Source of the DNA: Terrabacter sp. 28
GTDB taxonomy: Bacteria; Actinomycetota; Actinomycetes; Actinomycetales; Dermatophilaceae
NCBI GenBank assembly: GCA_000955875.1
Contig: JYOE01000005.1
Coordinates: 5,186-62,327 of the forward strand
Reading direction: 5' to 3'
DNA: 57,142 bases
The position numbers and the translations under genes were made by a program. The notes under the pieces were generated by a model. The model did no database searches. It worked only from the letters and a program-made list of their open reading frames with translations, and had not been told where the DNA came from. This document shows, in pieces, positions 8,746 to 18,619 of the stretch (position 1 is the first letter of the stretch; the number at the start of each line of letters is the position of its first letter).

Positions 8746-9432
8746 GTGAACCCCCCGCCAGACGTCATCCGCGTCCTCATCGTCGACGACCACGCGCTCT
8801 ACCGTCGGGGGCTGCAGACCGTCCTCGCCACCGAGGACGGCATCGAGATCGTCGGCGAGGCCGCTGACGGGGTCGAGGCGGTCGACCAGGCGGAGGAGAA
8901 GCTGCCCGACGTCATCGTCATGGACGTCGGCATGCCCAAGCGCGGTGGCATCGACGCCTGCCGCGTCATCAAGCAGCGGGTCCCGTCGGCCCGCATCCTC
9001 ATGCTCACCAGCTCGGACGACGAGGCCAACCTCTTCGAGGCGGTCCGGGCCGGCGCCAACGGCTACCTGCTCAAGGACGTCCCTCCCGAGGAGGTCGCGG
9101 CCGGCATACGCGGTGTCTTCCACGGCCAGTCGCTCCTGTCGCCGTTGATGGCCTCCAAGCTGCTCCTCGAGTTCGCGCAGATCAGCCAGCGCGAGACCGT
9201 GCCCGCGCCCACCCCCGGGCTCGAGCTGCCGCGGCTGACCGAGCGCGAGCTGGAGATCCTCAGGCTCGTCGCGCGCGGCAGGCTCAACCGCGAGATCGCC
9301 ACCGAGCTGTTCATCTCCGAGAACACGGTGCGCAACCACATCCGCAACATCCTCGACAAGCTCCAGATGCACTCGCGCATGGAGGCGGCCATGTATGCCG
9401 TCCGCCAGCGCCTCATCGACCCCGAGGAGTGA
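8746..9432 (+). CDS. Orphan LuxR/NarL-family response regulator
   Basis: Response regulator of 228 residues. Receiver domain 8-125 with acidic pair D14/D15, phosphoacceptor D60 (VIVMDVGMP), T88/S89 and K110; LuxR-type HTH at about 164-225 (LTERELEILRLVARG, then NREIATELFISENTVRNH). No kinase is adjacent, so its partner is unknown. A regulator of this type sits between hpf and secA in many actinobacteria, for example Streptomyces, which supports orthology over recent acquisition. GTG 8746 has no Shine-Dalgarno; CAAACT at 8734-8739 lies 6 nt upstream, so leaderless translation is likely. Confidence 0.9.
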   Translation: MNPPPDVIRVLIVDDHALYRRGLQTVLATEDGIEIVGEAADGVEAVDQAEEKLPDVIVMDVGMPKRGGIDACRVIKQRVPSARILMLTSSDDEANLFEAVRAGANGYLLKDVPPEEVAAGIRGVFHGQSLLSPLMASKLLLEFAQISQRETVPAPTPGLELPRLTERELEILRLVARGRLNREIATELFISENTVRNHIRNILDKLQMHSRMEAAMYAVRQRLIDPEE

Positions 9433-9447
9433 GCGCCGGGTGACCGC

Positions 9448-10659
9448 ATGACCGTGGCGACCACAGGCGGGCGCGCGATGTCGCGCGCCCAGGCACGCCG
9501 CGTCGCGATCGCCGCCCAGGGGCTGCTCGACCCACGACCGGCGCCCTTCACGGCGACGATGCGGCACGTCCAGCGGGTGGTCGACCGGGTCGGCGTCATC
9601 CAGATCGACAGCGTCAACGTGCTGACCCGCAGCCAGTACCTCCCGCTCTTCGCCCGGCTCGGGCCCTACGACACCGGTCTGCTCGACCGGGCGCGGGACC
9701 GCGCGCCGCGCCGCCTCGTCGAGTACTGGGCTCACGAGGCGAGCCTCGTGCCGCCCTCGACGTGGCCGCTGCTCGACTTCCGCATGCGCGCCGCCGCCGA
9801 GAAGGCCTGGGGCGGCATGCGCCGCATCCTCGAGGAACGGCCCGACTTCGTCGACGTCGTCCAGGCCGAGGTCGAGGCCCGCGGGCCGATGACGGCACGC
9901 GAGGTCGAGGTTGCCCTCGAGCACGACCAGCCCCGCAGCACCGCGCACTGGGGGTGGAACTGGTCCGAGGTCAAGCAGGCCCTCGAGTACCTCTTCTGGG
10001 CCGGTCGCATCAGCTCCGCCGGACGCACGAGCCAGTTCGAGCGCCGCTACGCAGCCCTGTCGGCCACCGCCCCGCCCGCCCTGCGGCCGGCCTGGACCCA
10101 CCGCCCCGGCGCGGAGGCCGACCCCGAGCGTTACGTCGAGCTCGTGCGCATCGCCGCCCGGGCGCACGGGGTGGGCACCGAGCTGTGCCTGGCCGACTAC
10201 TTCCGCATCCGCCGCGAGGACGCCCGGCCGGCGATCGCGAGGCTGGTGGCCGACGGCGAGCTCGTGCCGGTGACGGTGCCCGGATGGAAGCCCGCGTGGC
10301 TGCACGCCGACGCAAGGCTCCCCCGGCGAGCCCACGCCGAGGCGCTCCTGAGCCCGTTCGACTCGCTGGTCTGGCAACGCGAGCGCATCCACGCCCTGTG
10401 GGACTTCCACTACCGCATCGAGATCTACACGCCGGCCCACAAGCGCGTGCACGGCTACTACGTGCTGCCGTTCCTCTTCGGCGACGCGCTCGTGGCGCGC
10501 TGCGACCTCAAGGCCGACCGCGCGGCCGGCGTGCTGCGCTGCCACCGGGTGTCCTGGGAGCCCGGCGCGCCGGCCGAGGCACGACCCGCGCTCGTGGCCA
10601 ACCTCGAGTCGATGGCTGCCTGGCTTGGCCTCGCGCGCATCGACGTCGCGGCGGCCTGA
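9448..10659 (+). CDS. YcaQ/AlkZ-family winged-helix DNA glycosylase
   Basis: Protein of 403 residues in the HTH_42 / YcaQ family of DNA glycosylases, which unhook interstrand crosslinks and remove bulky alkyl adducts. N-terminal helical motif LDRVGVIQIDSVNVL-like stretch at about residues 44-56 carries the family Q-phi-D catalytic signature (QID), as in E. coli YcaQ, rather than the Q-phi-Q of antibiotic-cluster AlkZ. Further family features are YWAHEASLVP and the C-terminal ALWDFHYRIEIYTPAHKR. Length is normal. It starts 16 bp after the response regulator and may share its transcript. No adjacent antibiotic genes, so a housekeeping repair role is more likely than self-resistance. Confidence 0.9.
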   Translation: MTVATTGGRAMSRAQARRVAIAAQGLLDPRPAPFTATMRHVQRVVDRVGVIQIDSVNVLTRSQYLPLFARLGPYDTGLLDRARDRAPRRLVEYWAHEASLVPPSTWPLLDFRMRAAAEKAWGGMRRILEERPDFVDVVQAEVEARGPMTAREVEVALEHDQPRSTAHWGWNWSEVKQALEYLFWAGRISSAGRTSQFERRYAALSATAPPALRPAWTHRPGAEADPERYVELVRIAARAHGVGTELCLADYFRIRREDARPAIARLVADGELVPVTVPGWKPAWLHADARLPRRAHAEALLSPFDSLVWQRERIHALWDFHYRIEIYTPAHKRVHGYYVLPFLFGDALVARCDLKADRAAGVLRCHRVSWEPGAPAEARPALVANLESMAAWLGLARIDVAAA

Positions 10660-10718
10660 TCGTCGCCCCACCCACCGTTGCCGATCCGGAACCCCTGCGC
10701 CGGCCGGTGCGTTGGTCG

Positions 10719-10747
10719 TTCCGTCGGGAAGGCGGCTAGCCTAGGCG
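10719..10747 (+). promoter_or_regulatory. Candidate secA promoter
   Basis: TTCCGT (10719-10724), 17-bp spacer, TAGGCG (10742-10747), then 6 nt to a GTG at 10754. An overlapping alternative is TTGGTC (10712-10717), 19-bp spacer, TAGCCT (10737-10742). Either gives a transcript starting about 70-80 nt before the secA ATG. Confidence 0.45.
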
Positions 10748-10750
10748 GGT

Positions 10751-10768
10751 CCCGTGACCCATCACGGG
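10751..10768 (+). other. Stem-loop at the start of the secA leader
   Basis: CCCGTGA (10751-10757) and TCACGGG (10762-10768) form a perfect 7-bp stem with loop CCCA. The GTG of the mini-ORF at 10754 lies inside the left arm, so folding would hide that start codon. Confidence 0.5.
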
Positions 10769-10816
10769 CGATGGAGCCCGCCCACCGGGCGAGTCCACAC
10801 GTTCAGTCGGGAGTGA
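10754..10816 (+). CDS. Candidate 20-codon leader ORF upstream of secA
   Basis: GTG start with a -10-like TAGGCG exactly 6 nt upstream, encoding a 20-residue peptide beginning MTHHGRW and ending FSRE, stop TGA at 10814-10816, 9 nt before the secA ATG. The secA ribosome site lies within its last codons (CGGGAGTGAG), so termination of the leader could influence secA initiation. No arrest motif that I recognise (not SecM-, VemP- or ApdA-like) and too short to leave the ribosome tunnel. May be chance. Confidence 0.4.
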   Translation: MTHHGRWSPPTGRVHTFSRE

Positions 10817-10825
10817 GATCACCAG

Positions 10826-13648
<2,823 letters not shown>

Positions 13649-13656
13649 CCCCGTAT

Positions 13657-13682
13657 GCCGTGACGCACGTGCGCGGCACGGC
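13657..13682. terminator. Candidate bidirectional terminator after secA
   Basis: GCCGTG (13657-13662) pairs with CACGGC (13677-13682), with further pairing possible inside. It lies 8 nt after the secA stop and between convergent genes. One copy of the dispersed octamer GTATGCCG (13653-13660) overlaps its left arm. Confidence 0.45.
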
Positions 13683-13746
13683 ACACGCCCGCACGGGCAC
13701 CCCACCCAACGGACGGATCGCTTTCTCGATGAGTGGCGCCGTGACC

Positions 13747-14319
13747 TCACCCGATGGTGAGCGCGGTCAGCAGCCAACGACCGTCGAGGCCCTCCAGGCG
13801 CAGTGCGAGGGCCCGGACCCTGCCGTGCGACACCACGACGGCACAGGCCTCGACGATGCCGTCGGCCGGCTCGCAGACCCGGACCCGCCGCACCACAGCC
13901 GCCCGTCGTGGGCCGGGGGTGCGCCGTCGCGCCGCCACCATCGCCTGTCGCGCGATCACGGAGTAGACGGTGGGCGCGGTGTGCCGGATCAGCTGGGGCG
14001 CCGGCCGCTGACCGGAGACCACCTCGACGACGGCCTGGGCGAGCCGCCCCACGACTCCTGCCGGGTCGGGGAGCAGGCTGCTGCGTGTCGGCTGGCGCCC
14101 GAAGTCCTCGTCGTCGCGTGCGCCGAAGAAGTCGAGGGCGAGGGCGTCCTGCGCGTAGGGCTGCTCGCCGTGCCAGGCCTCGTCGGCGCTGATGACCCGC
14201 GGCGCGGTCTGCGGGATGCGGCGCACGACGAAGCCCTCCGGCCCGCGGACGCCGGCGGGGGCGCCCATCTCGCGGAACGTGGTGGGGGAGTGCTCAGGGG
14301 TGCTCGAGACGCTGCTCAT
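13747..14319 (-). CDS. Rv3235-family protein
   Basis: Cytoplasmic protein of 190 residues of the Rv3235 (DUF6459) family, function unknown, usually found near secA and a LysM gene in actinobacteria. N-terminal 90 residues are variable; the conserved C-terminal half runs from about LAQAVVEVVSGQRPAPQL to the end, with a VYSVIARQA segment and the RVRVCEPADGIVEACAVV strand set. The ATG at 14319 overlaps the stop of the upstream LysM gene as ATGA, which fixes the start and implies coupled translation. The longer frame upstream is Arg-rich noise. Confidence 0.8.
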   Translation of the reverse strand: MSSVSSTPEHSPTTFREMGAPAGVRGPEGFVVRRIPQTAPRVISADEAWHGEQPYAQDALALDFFGARDDEDFGRQPTRSSLLPDPAGVVGRLAQAVVEVVSGQRPAPQLIRHTAPTVYSVIARQAMVAARRRTPGPRRAAVVRRVRVCEPADGIVEACAVVVSHGRVRALALRLEGLDGRWLLTALTIG

Positions 14320-15308
14320 CGCTGTGCTCCTCGCTCGGCAGGGACGGGCGCCGCGTGGTGGGCGGTGGGCGCGCTGGTCAGGTGGGAAGGCGGTCGCAGC
14401 TGCTGGCCCGGGACGAGCAGGTCGGGGTCGTCGCCGATGACGTCGCGGTTGGCGGCATACCACCGGGGCCACTCGCGAGCGACCTGCGCGTCGGAGGCGT
14501 CGGGTCCGAGGTGCCGTGCGGCGACGGCCCACAGGGTGTCGCCGCGGCGGACGGTCACGACGTCATGGGTGCCGGCGGTCGCCCGGGGCGAGGGCGCCAG
14601 CAGCCGCGAGCGATCGGCCGGGAGCACTCGTGGCGGCGCGGAGGGGACGTAGCCGGGACCTTCGGTGTCGCCGCCGGGCACCGGGCGCGCGCCCGGTGTG
14701 GGGACGAAGGCGGGGACGAGCTCCGGGACGGGGGCGGCAGCGGACCCGCTGGGCGCGAATCCCGGTTCCGGGGCTGAGGACCCGACGGGAGCCCCCGAGG
14801 TCACGTCGCGTGCCGTGGCGGAGTGCGTGGGTGCGGAGCCGGCGCTGGACACCTGCGCCGGGGGGAGGGCGACGGAGCCGACGGAGGCCCCGAGCACCAG
14901 CGTCAGCGCCTTGCGCGCCGCCACCGGCGTGATGCGCCGCGCGAGGTCTGCCGCCACGCGCCCGGCCGCGCCGGGAAGCGCTGCAAACAGGCCGAGCAGC
15001 GAGCCCAGGGCCAGCCAGGCGGCGAGGGCGACACCCACCCAGGCCAGGAGCAGGATGAGCACGTCGTCGGGTCGCGCGGCCCCGGCGGGTGCGCCCGTGC
15101 CACGGATGGCGACGGCCGCCAGCATCCGGAGGGCCGCGAGCGCCACGCCGAGACCGACGGCGGCAGCGGCGACGCCCCGGAGGAACGGCCGTGACCAGAG
15201 GCCGGACGGGAGGCGAGCGAAGCGCCCCGGCGCTCGGACGGGGCGGCCCCGGGGCTCCTGGGGGTTGTCGGTGGTGGCGCCCTGCCCGCGCTGCGTTCCC
15301 CTGTGCAT
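14316..15308 (-). CDS. LysM-domain membrane protein
   Basis: Protein of 330 residues: short basic N-tail, two TM helices (about 45-68 and 83-108), a long Pro/Ala/Ser-rich extracytoplasmic linker, and a C-terminal LysM peptidoglycan-binding domain beginning VTVRRGDTLWAVAARHLG at about residue 258. Likely anchored in the membrane and binding the wall. I start it at ATG 15308 because an excellent promoter places transcription start on that base; an upstream in-frame TTG (15344) lies inside the -35 hexamer and is rejected. Translationally coupled to the Rv3235-family gene that follows. Confidence 0.85.
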   Translation of the reverse strand: MHRGTQRGQGATTDNPQEPRGRPVRAPGRFARLPSGLWSRPFLRGVAAAAVGLGVALAALRMLAAVAIRGTGAPAGAARPDDVLILLLAWVGVALAAWLALGSLLGLFAALPGAAGRVAADLARRITPVAARKALTLVLGASVGSVALPPAQVSSAGSAPTHSATARDVTSGAPVGSSAPEPGFAPSGSAAAPVPELVPAFVPTPGARPVPGGDTEGPGYVPSAPPRVLPADRSRLLAPSPRATAGTHDVVTVRRGDTLWAVAARHLGPDASDAQVAREWPRWYAANRDVIGDDPDLLVPGQQLRPPSHLTSAPTAHHAAPVPAERGAQR

Positions 15309-15344
15309 GCGTTCATTCAATGCAGTTTGCTTGCGTTTGGTCAA
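15308..15344 (-). promoter_or_regulatory. Leaderless promoter of the LysM gene
   Basis: On the minus strand: -35 TTGACC (15344-15339), 18-bp spacer, -10 TTGAAT (15320-15315), 6 nt, then ATG (15308-15306). This is one of the two best -35 matches in the window and predicts a leaderless mRNA. Confidence 0.65.
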
Positions 15345-15361
15345 GTATGGTGTTGGTCAAG
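15337..15361. promoter_or_regulatory. Direct repeat TTGGTCAAG x2, putative operator
   Basis: TTGGTCAAG at 15337-15345 and again at 15353-15361, period 16 bp (about one and a half helical turns). The first copy overlaps the -35 of the LysM promoter and both lie in the divergent space with the gene at 15408. A regulator binding tandem sites is plausible; which one is unknown. Confidence 0.45.
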
Positions 15362-15407
15362 ATCGTGCCGGGTGGCTCGCGGCCACGCGGCAGGGAAGGG
15401 TGTGGCC

Positions 15408-15956
15408 ATGCGCTGGGACCGGCTGTTCGACGACCTCGCGGCTCAGCTCGCCCTCGACGAGAGCCGCGAGCTCGATTCGGAGGTCGCCGACCGCGTGCGA
15501 CGAGAGCGGGCGCTGCTCGACGTCCACACGCGCCTGCTGGCCAACGTCGACGCGAACCGCGTCGGTCTGCACCTGCCCGGGCGGGTGGTCACGGGTCGCC
15601 TCGTCGACGTGGGGCCCGACTGGGCGCTGGTCGAGACGGCGCCGGGGCGCCCCTGCCTGGTGGCCCTCGCGGCCGTCCGGGGGATCACGGGCATCGGCCC
15701 GGGCGCCCGCACGCCGTCGGTGGTCGCGAAGCGCTTCGGCCTCGGCGCCGCGCTCCGGGCCGCGAGCCGCGACCGGGCTGTCGTCGAGCTCGCCGACGTC
15801 GACGGGCGCCTCGCGACCGGCACGATCGACGTCGTCGGTGCCGACCACCTCGAGCTGGCCGAGCACGCTGCCGACGAGGCGCGACGCTCGGCCAACGTCA
15901 CCGGTCGGCTGATCGTGCCCTTCTGGTCACTGGGGTCGGTGCGCCGGATCAGCTGA
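15408..15956 (+). CDS. Conserved actinobacterial hypothetical protein
   Basis: Soluble protein of 182 residues, not recognised by me as any named family. It starts MRWDRLFDDLAAQLALDE with ATG preceded by AGGGAAGG. Helical N-terminal 50 residues (ESRELDSEVADRVRRERALLDVHTRLLAN), then a mostly beta region with two short barrel-like repeats (GRVVTGRLVDVGPDWALVET and DVDGRLATGTIDVVGADHLEL) that look like an SH3/Sm-like beta barrel pair. Such proteins sit near the LysM/Rv3235 genes in related actinobacteria. Divergent from the LysM gene, convergent with the HTH gene at 16010. Confidence 0.8.
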   Translation: MRWDRLFDDLAAQLALDESRELDSEVADRVRRERALLDVHTRLLANVDANRVGLHLPGRVVTGRLVDVGPDWALVETAPGRPCLVALAAVRGITGIGPGARTPSVVAKRFGLGAALRAASRDRAVVELADVDGRLATGTIDVVGADHLELAEHAADEARRSANVTGRLIVPFWSLGSVRRIS

Positions 15957-16009
15957 GCGGCGGGTCGGCCCACCAGCGACAGCGATCAGCCCCACGGGAG
16001 GGCGCCGGC

Positions 16010-16237
16010 TCACTCCTCGGCGCCGCCGCCGAAGGGGTGGGCCTGCACGAACGACTTGGTCTCGGCGTACATGCGCTGGATGTAGCTCTCGAGCTCGGTC
16101 GCCTCGACGCGCCACTGGCCGCGCCCGCCGATCTTGATCGCCGGCAGCTCGCCCGATCGCACGAGGGCGTACGCCTGGGCCGAGGAGATGTTGAGGATCT
16201 CCGACACCTCGGCGAGCTGCAGGAACCGCTGGGCCAC
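16010..16237 (-). CDS. Small helix-turn-helix protein, excisionase/MerR-like
   Basis: 75-residue DNA-binding protein with a single HTH_17 (excisionase-type winged helix) domain: FLQLAEVSEILNISSAQAYALV then the wing GRGQWRVEATELESYI. Chromosomal members of this family in actinobacteria are regulators, not phage excisionases; BldC is the best known, but this sequence differs from BldC in length and in the recognition helix, so I do not use that name. The ATG at 16237 has AGGAGGA about 9 nt upstream. No phage genes nearby. Its targets are unknown; the tandem repeats at 15337 are one possibility. Confidence 0.85.
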   Translation of the reverse strand: MAQRFLQLAEVSEILNISSAQAYALVRSGELPAIKIGGRGQWRVEATELESYIQRMYAETKSFVQAHPFGGGAEE

Positions 16238-16435
16238 GTTGAATCCTCCTCAGGCACCGGCACGCGACGATCTCGCCCTCATCGTAGTTGCGTGGCGACC
16301 ACGTCGTGGCACGCCGTCCACAGCTGTGGCTCCGGGCGCGCGGTGTGCCGCCACCTGATGCAAGATGTTCCCGGCGTCGGACGGCCTTCGTGCTCGGGCG
16401 GCGTCGCCATCGACAGCGGACCACAGGGGGCCCAC

Positions 16436-17098
16436 ATGACCGAGCTGGCCAGGCCGAGCGCCAAGAGACTCCAACGACCCTCGTGGCGAGACAGCCGCCT
16501 CGTCGTGGGCGTGCTCCTCGTCATCGTGGCCGCCACGCTCGGCGCCAAGGCCGTGGCGAGCGCCGACGACCGCGTGCCCGTCTGGGTCGCCGCCACCAAC
16601 CTCGTCGCCGGTGACGCGGTGGAGGCCACGTCGTTCGTGCGGGCCGACGTGCGCCTGGCCGACGGCATGAACGCCTACCTCGGTGCCGACGCCCCGGCGC
16701 CCACCGGCTCGTTCCTGCTCCGCGACGTCCGGGCGGGTGAGCTGGTCCCCGCGTCTGCCGTCGGCGCGGCCGACGAGGTGGACGTCCAGCGGGTGACCGT
16801 GCCGGCAGACGCGATGTCGACCTCCGGCCTCACGCGGGGCAGCCGGGTCGACGTGTTCGTCACGCCCAAGGCTGCGACCACCGGCGAGCGGGCCGCGGTC
16901 TCGACCCAGCGCGTGCTGCGCTCTGCGGCTGTCGCGAACGTGCTCACGAGCAGCGGGGGCTTCGGGGCCGGGTCGATGACGTCCGTCCAGATCTACGTGC
17001 CGGCGGACAAGGTCCAGCCCCTCGTCGAGGCGGTCGACGCGGAGGCCAAGCTGACGCTCGTGCCCTCGGTCGGTGCGGTGTCCGGCGGCGGGGCATGA
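16436..17098 (+). CDS. SAF-domain protein (CpaB/RcpC-like)
   Basis: 220-residue protein: basic N-tail, one TM helix at about residues 21-42, then a SAF domain (PVWVAATNLVAGDAVEATSFV) and a CpaB-like C-terminal region (VTVPADAMSTSGLTRGSRVDVFVT). CpaB proteins assist assembly of Tad/Flp pili in the periplasm or cell wall. ATG with ACAGGGGG upstream. The stop overlaps the start of the next gene (ATGA). No pilin, CpaF ATPase or TadB/C genes are present in the window, so this is an isolated Tad-like pair. Confidence 0.8.
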   Translation: MTELARPSAKRLQRPSWRDSRLVVGVLLVIVAATLGAKAVASADDRVPVWVAATNLVAGDAVEATSFVRADVRLADGMNAYLGADAPAPTGSFLLRDVRAGELVPASAVGAADEVDVQRVTVPADAMSTSGLTRGSRVDVFVTPKAATTGERAAVSTQRVLRSAAVANVLTSSGGFGAGSMTSVQIYVPADKVQPLVEAVDAEAKLTLVPSVGAVSGGGA

Positions 17099-18588
17099 CC
17101 GAGGTCCTGACCGCTCTGGGCCACCGCTGGGAGTCCGCGGTCGCGACGGCGCTCGAAGGCGTCCGGGGCGTCGTCGTCAGCCGACGGTGCGCCGACGTGC
17201 CAGAGCTGCTGTCGGTGGCGGAGGCGGGGCTCGGCGACACCGCCGTGGTGTCGTCCGACCTGCGCGGTCTGGACCTGTCGGTCGTGGACCGGCTGCGCTC
17301 CCACCGGATCCGCGTCATCGGCGTCCACCCGCCCGACGACGAGCAGTCCGAGCGGCGGCTGCGTCAGCTCACCGTCAGCACCACGCTGCCCGTCGACGCC
17401 GGGCCCGACCGCTGGGCCGCGTGCCTCGACGAGGACCCCACCCTCGACGACCTCGAAGCCGCCCTCGCCGGTGGGGTGGCCGAGCCGACGCCTGACGGCG
17501 CATCTGGTGCCAGCGGCGTCGACGCGGCGCACCAGGCTGCGGTCGGGGCCGCCCCGTCAGAGGACGACCGGCCCGGAGGCGCTGACGGCGCGACCGGTTG
17601 GCTTCCCTCCGGCGCACTCCCCGAGGGGAACACGTCATCCGCAGGGGCGAGCGATCCGCGCGGCCGCAGCTCGCGGCAGGGACACGGTGCACCGCGCGGT
17701 CCGGAGAGGGCTCCCGTCGTCGCGGTCTGGGGCCCGACCGGGGCACCCGGCCGCACGGTTCTCGCGACGACGCTCGCCGCAGAGGTCGCCAGCCGTGGCG
17801 TCGAGGTGCTGCTCGTCGACGCCGACACCTACGGGGGGTGCGTCGCGCAGTCCCTGGGCCTGCTCGACGAGGCGCCCGGCATCGCGGCCGCGACCCGAGC
17901 GGCCGACCAGGGCCTGCTCGACCTGCCGATGCTGGCTCGAGTGGCGCCCGAGGTCGTGCCCGGGCTGCGCGTCCTCACCGGCCTGCCGAAGGCAGAGCGC
18001 TGGCCCGAGGTGCGGGCGGCCGCGCTCGAGCGCGTGCTCGACCTCAGCCGGTCGCTCGTCGGTGTCGTGGTCGTCGACTGCGGCTTCTGCCTCGAGGACG
18101 ACGAGGAGCTGAGCTACGACACGTCCGCGCCCCGGCGCAACGAGGCGACACTGACGTCGCTGGCCGCGTCCGATCTCGTCGTGGCCGTCGGCGGGGCGGA
18201 CCCCGTGGCGTTGCAGCGATTCGTCCGCGGTCTCCAAGAGCTCGGCACCGTGCCCTCGGGCGATCCGGTGCCGGTCGTCAACCGCATTCGGGCCGGGGCG
18301 GTCGGGTCGCGGCCCGAGTCGCGCATCGCCGACTCGCTGCTGCGCTTCGCCGGGCTCGACTCGGTGCGGTTCGTGCCCGACGACCCCGCCACCCTCGACG
18401 CGGCGTTGCTCGCCGGCCGGTCGGTCGTCGAGCACGCGCCCGACTCGCCGGTGCGACGTGCCGTCGCCGACCTCGCGAGCGCGGTGCTCCCGTGGACCCT
18501 TCCTGACGGGGACCGTCGGCACCACAAGGATCGGCGGGCTCACCGGAGGCGGCTGTCGGGACGCGCGGCGGCAGCGGTCGAGGCCTGA
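17095..18588 (+). CDS. CpaE/TadZ-like MinD-family ATPase
   Basis: 497-residue protein. The N-terminal 110 residues are receiver-like (a degenerate response-regulator fold, typical of CpaE/TadZ). An acidic/Gly-rich linker covers about 125-200. The C-terminal MinD/ParA-like domain begins VVAVWGPTGAPGRTVLATTLA at about 203; the deviant P-loop has Arg where MinD-type proteins carry Lys. Later motifs are VLLVDADTYGG (switch I) and GVVVVDCGF (switch II). CpaE localises Tad pilus machinery; here only a SAF partner is present, so the role may be different. The last 25 residues are very basic. Confidence 0.8.
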   Translation: MTEVLTALGHRWESAVATALEGVRGVVVSRRCADVPELLSVAEAGLGDTAVVSSDLRGLDLSVVDRLRSHRIRVIGVHPPDDEQSERRLRQLTVSTTLPVDAGPDRWAACLDEDPTLDDLEAALAGGVAEPTPDGASGASGVDAAHQAAVGAAPSEDDRPGGADGATGWLPSGALPEGNTSSAGASDPRGRSSRQGHGAPRGPERAPVVAVWGPTGAPGRTVLATTLAAEVASRGVEVLLVDADTYGGCVAQSLGLLDEAPGIAAATRAADQGLLDLPMLARVAPEVVPGLRVLTGLPKAERWPEVRAAALERVLDLSRSLVGVVVVDCGFCLEDDEELSYDTSAPRRNEATLTSLAASDLVVAVGGADPVALQRFVRGLQELGTVPSGDPVPVVNRIRAGAVGSRPESRIADSLLRFAGLDSVRFVPDDPATLDAALLAGRSVVEHAPDSPVRRAVADLASAVLPWTLPDGDRRHHKDRRAHRRRLSGRAAAAVEA

Positions 18589-18619
18589 CAGGGCCGATCG
18601 AGAGAGTCGCCGTGCGGCC

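Noticed and set aside
15342..15344. TTG as the start of the LysM gene
   Set aside because: It lies within the -35 element of a good promoter whose predicted start is the ATG at 15308.
16010..16237. Phage excisionase
   Set aside because: Domain is excisionase-like, but no integrase or phage gene is near and chromosomal regulators share this fold.
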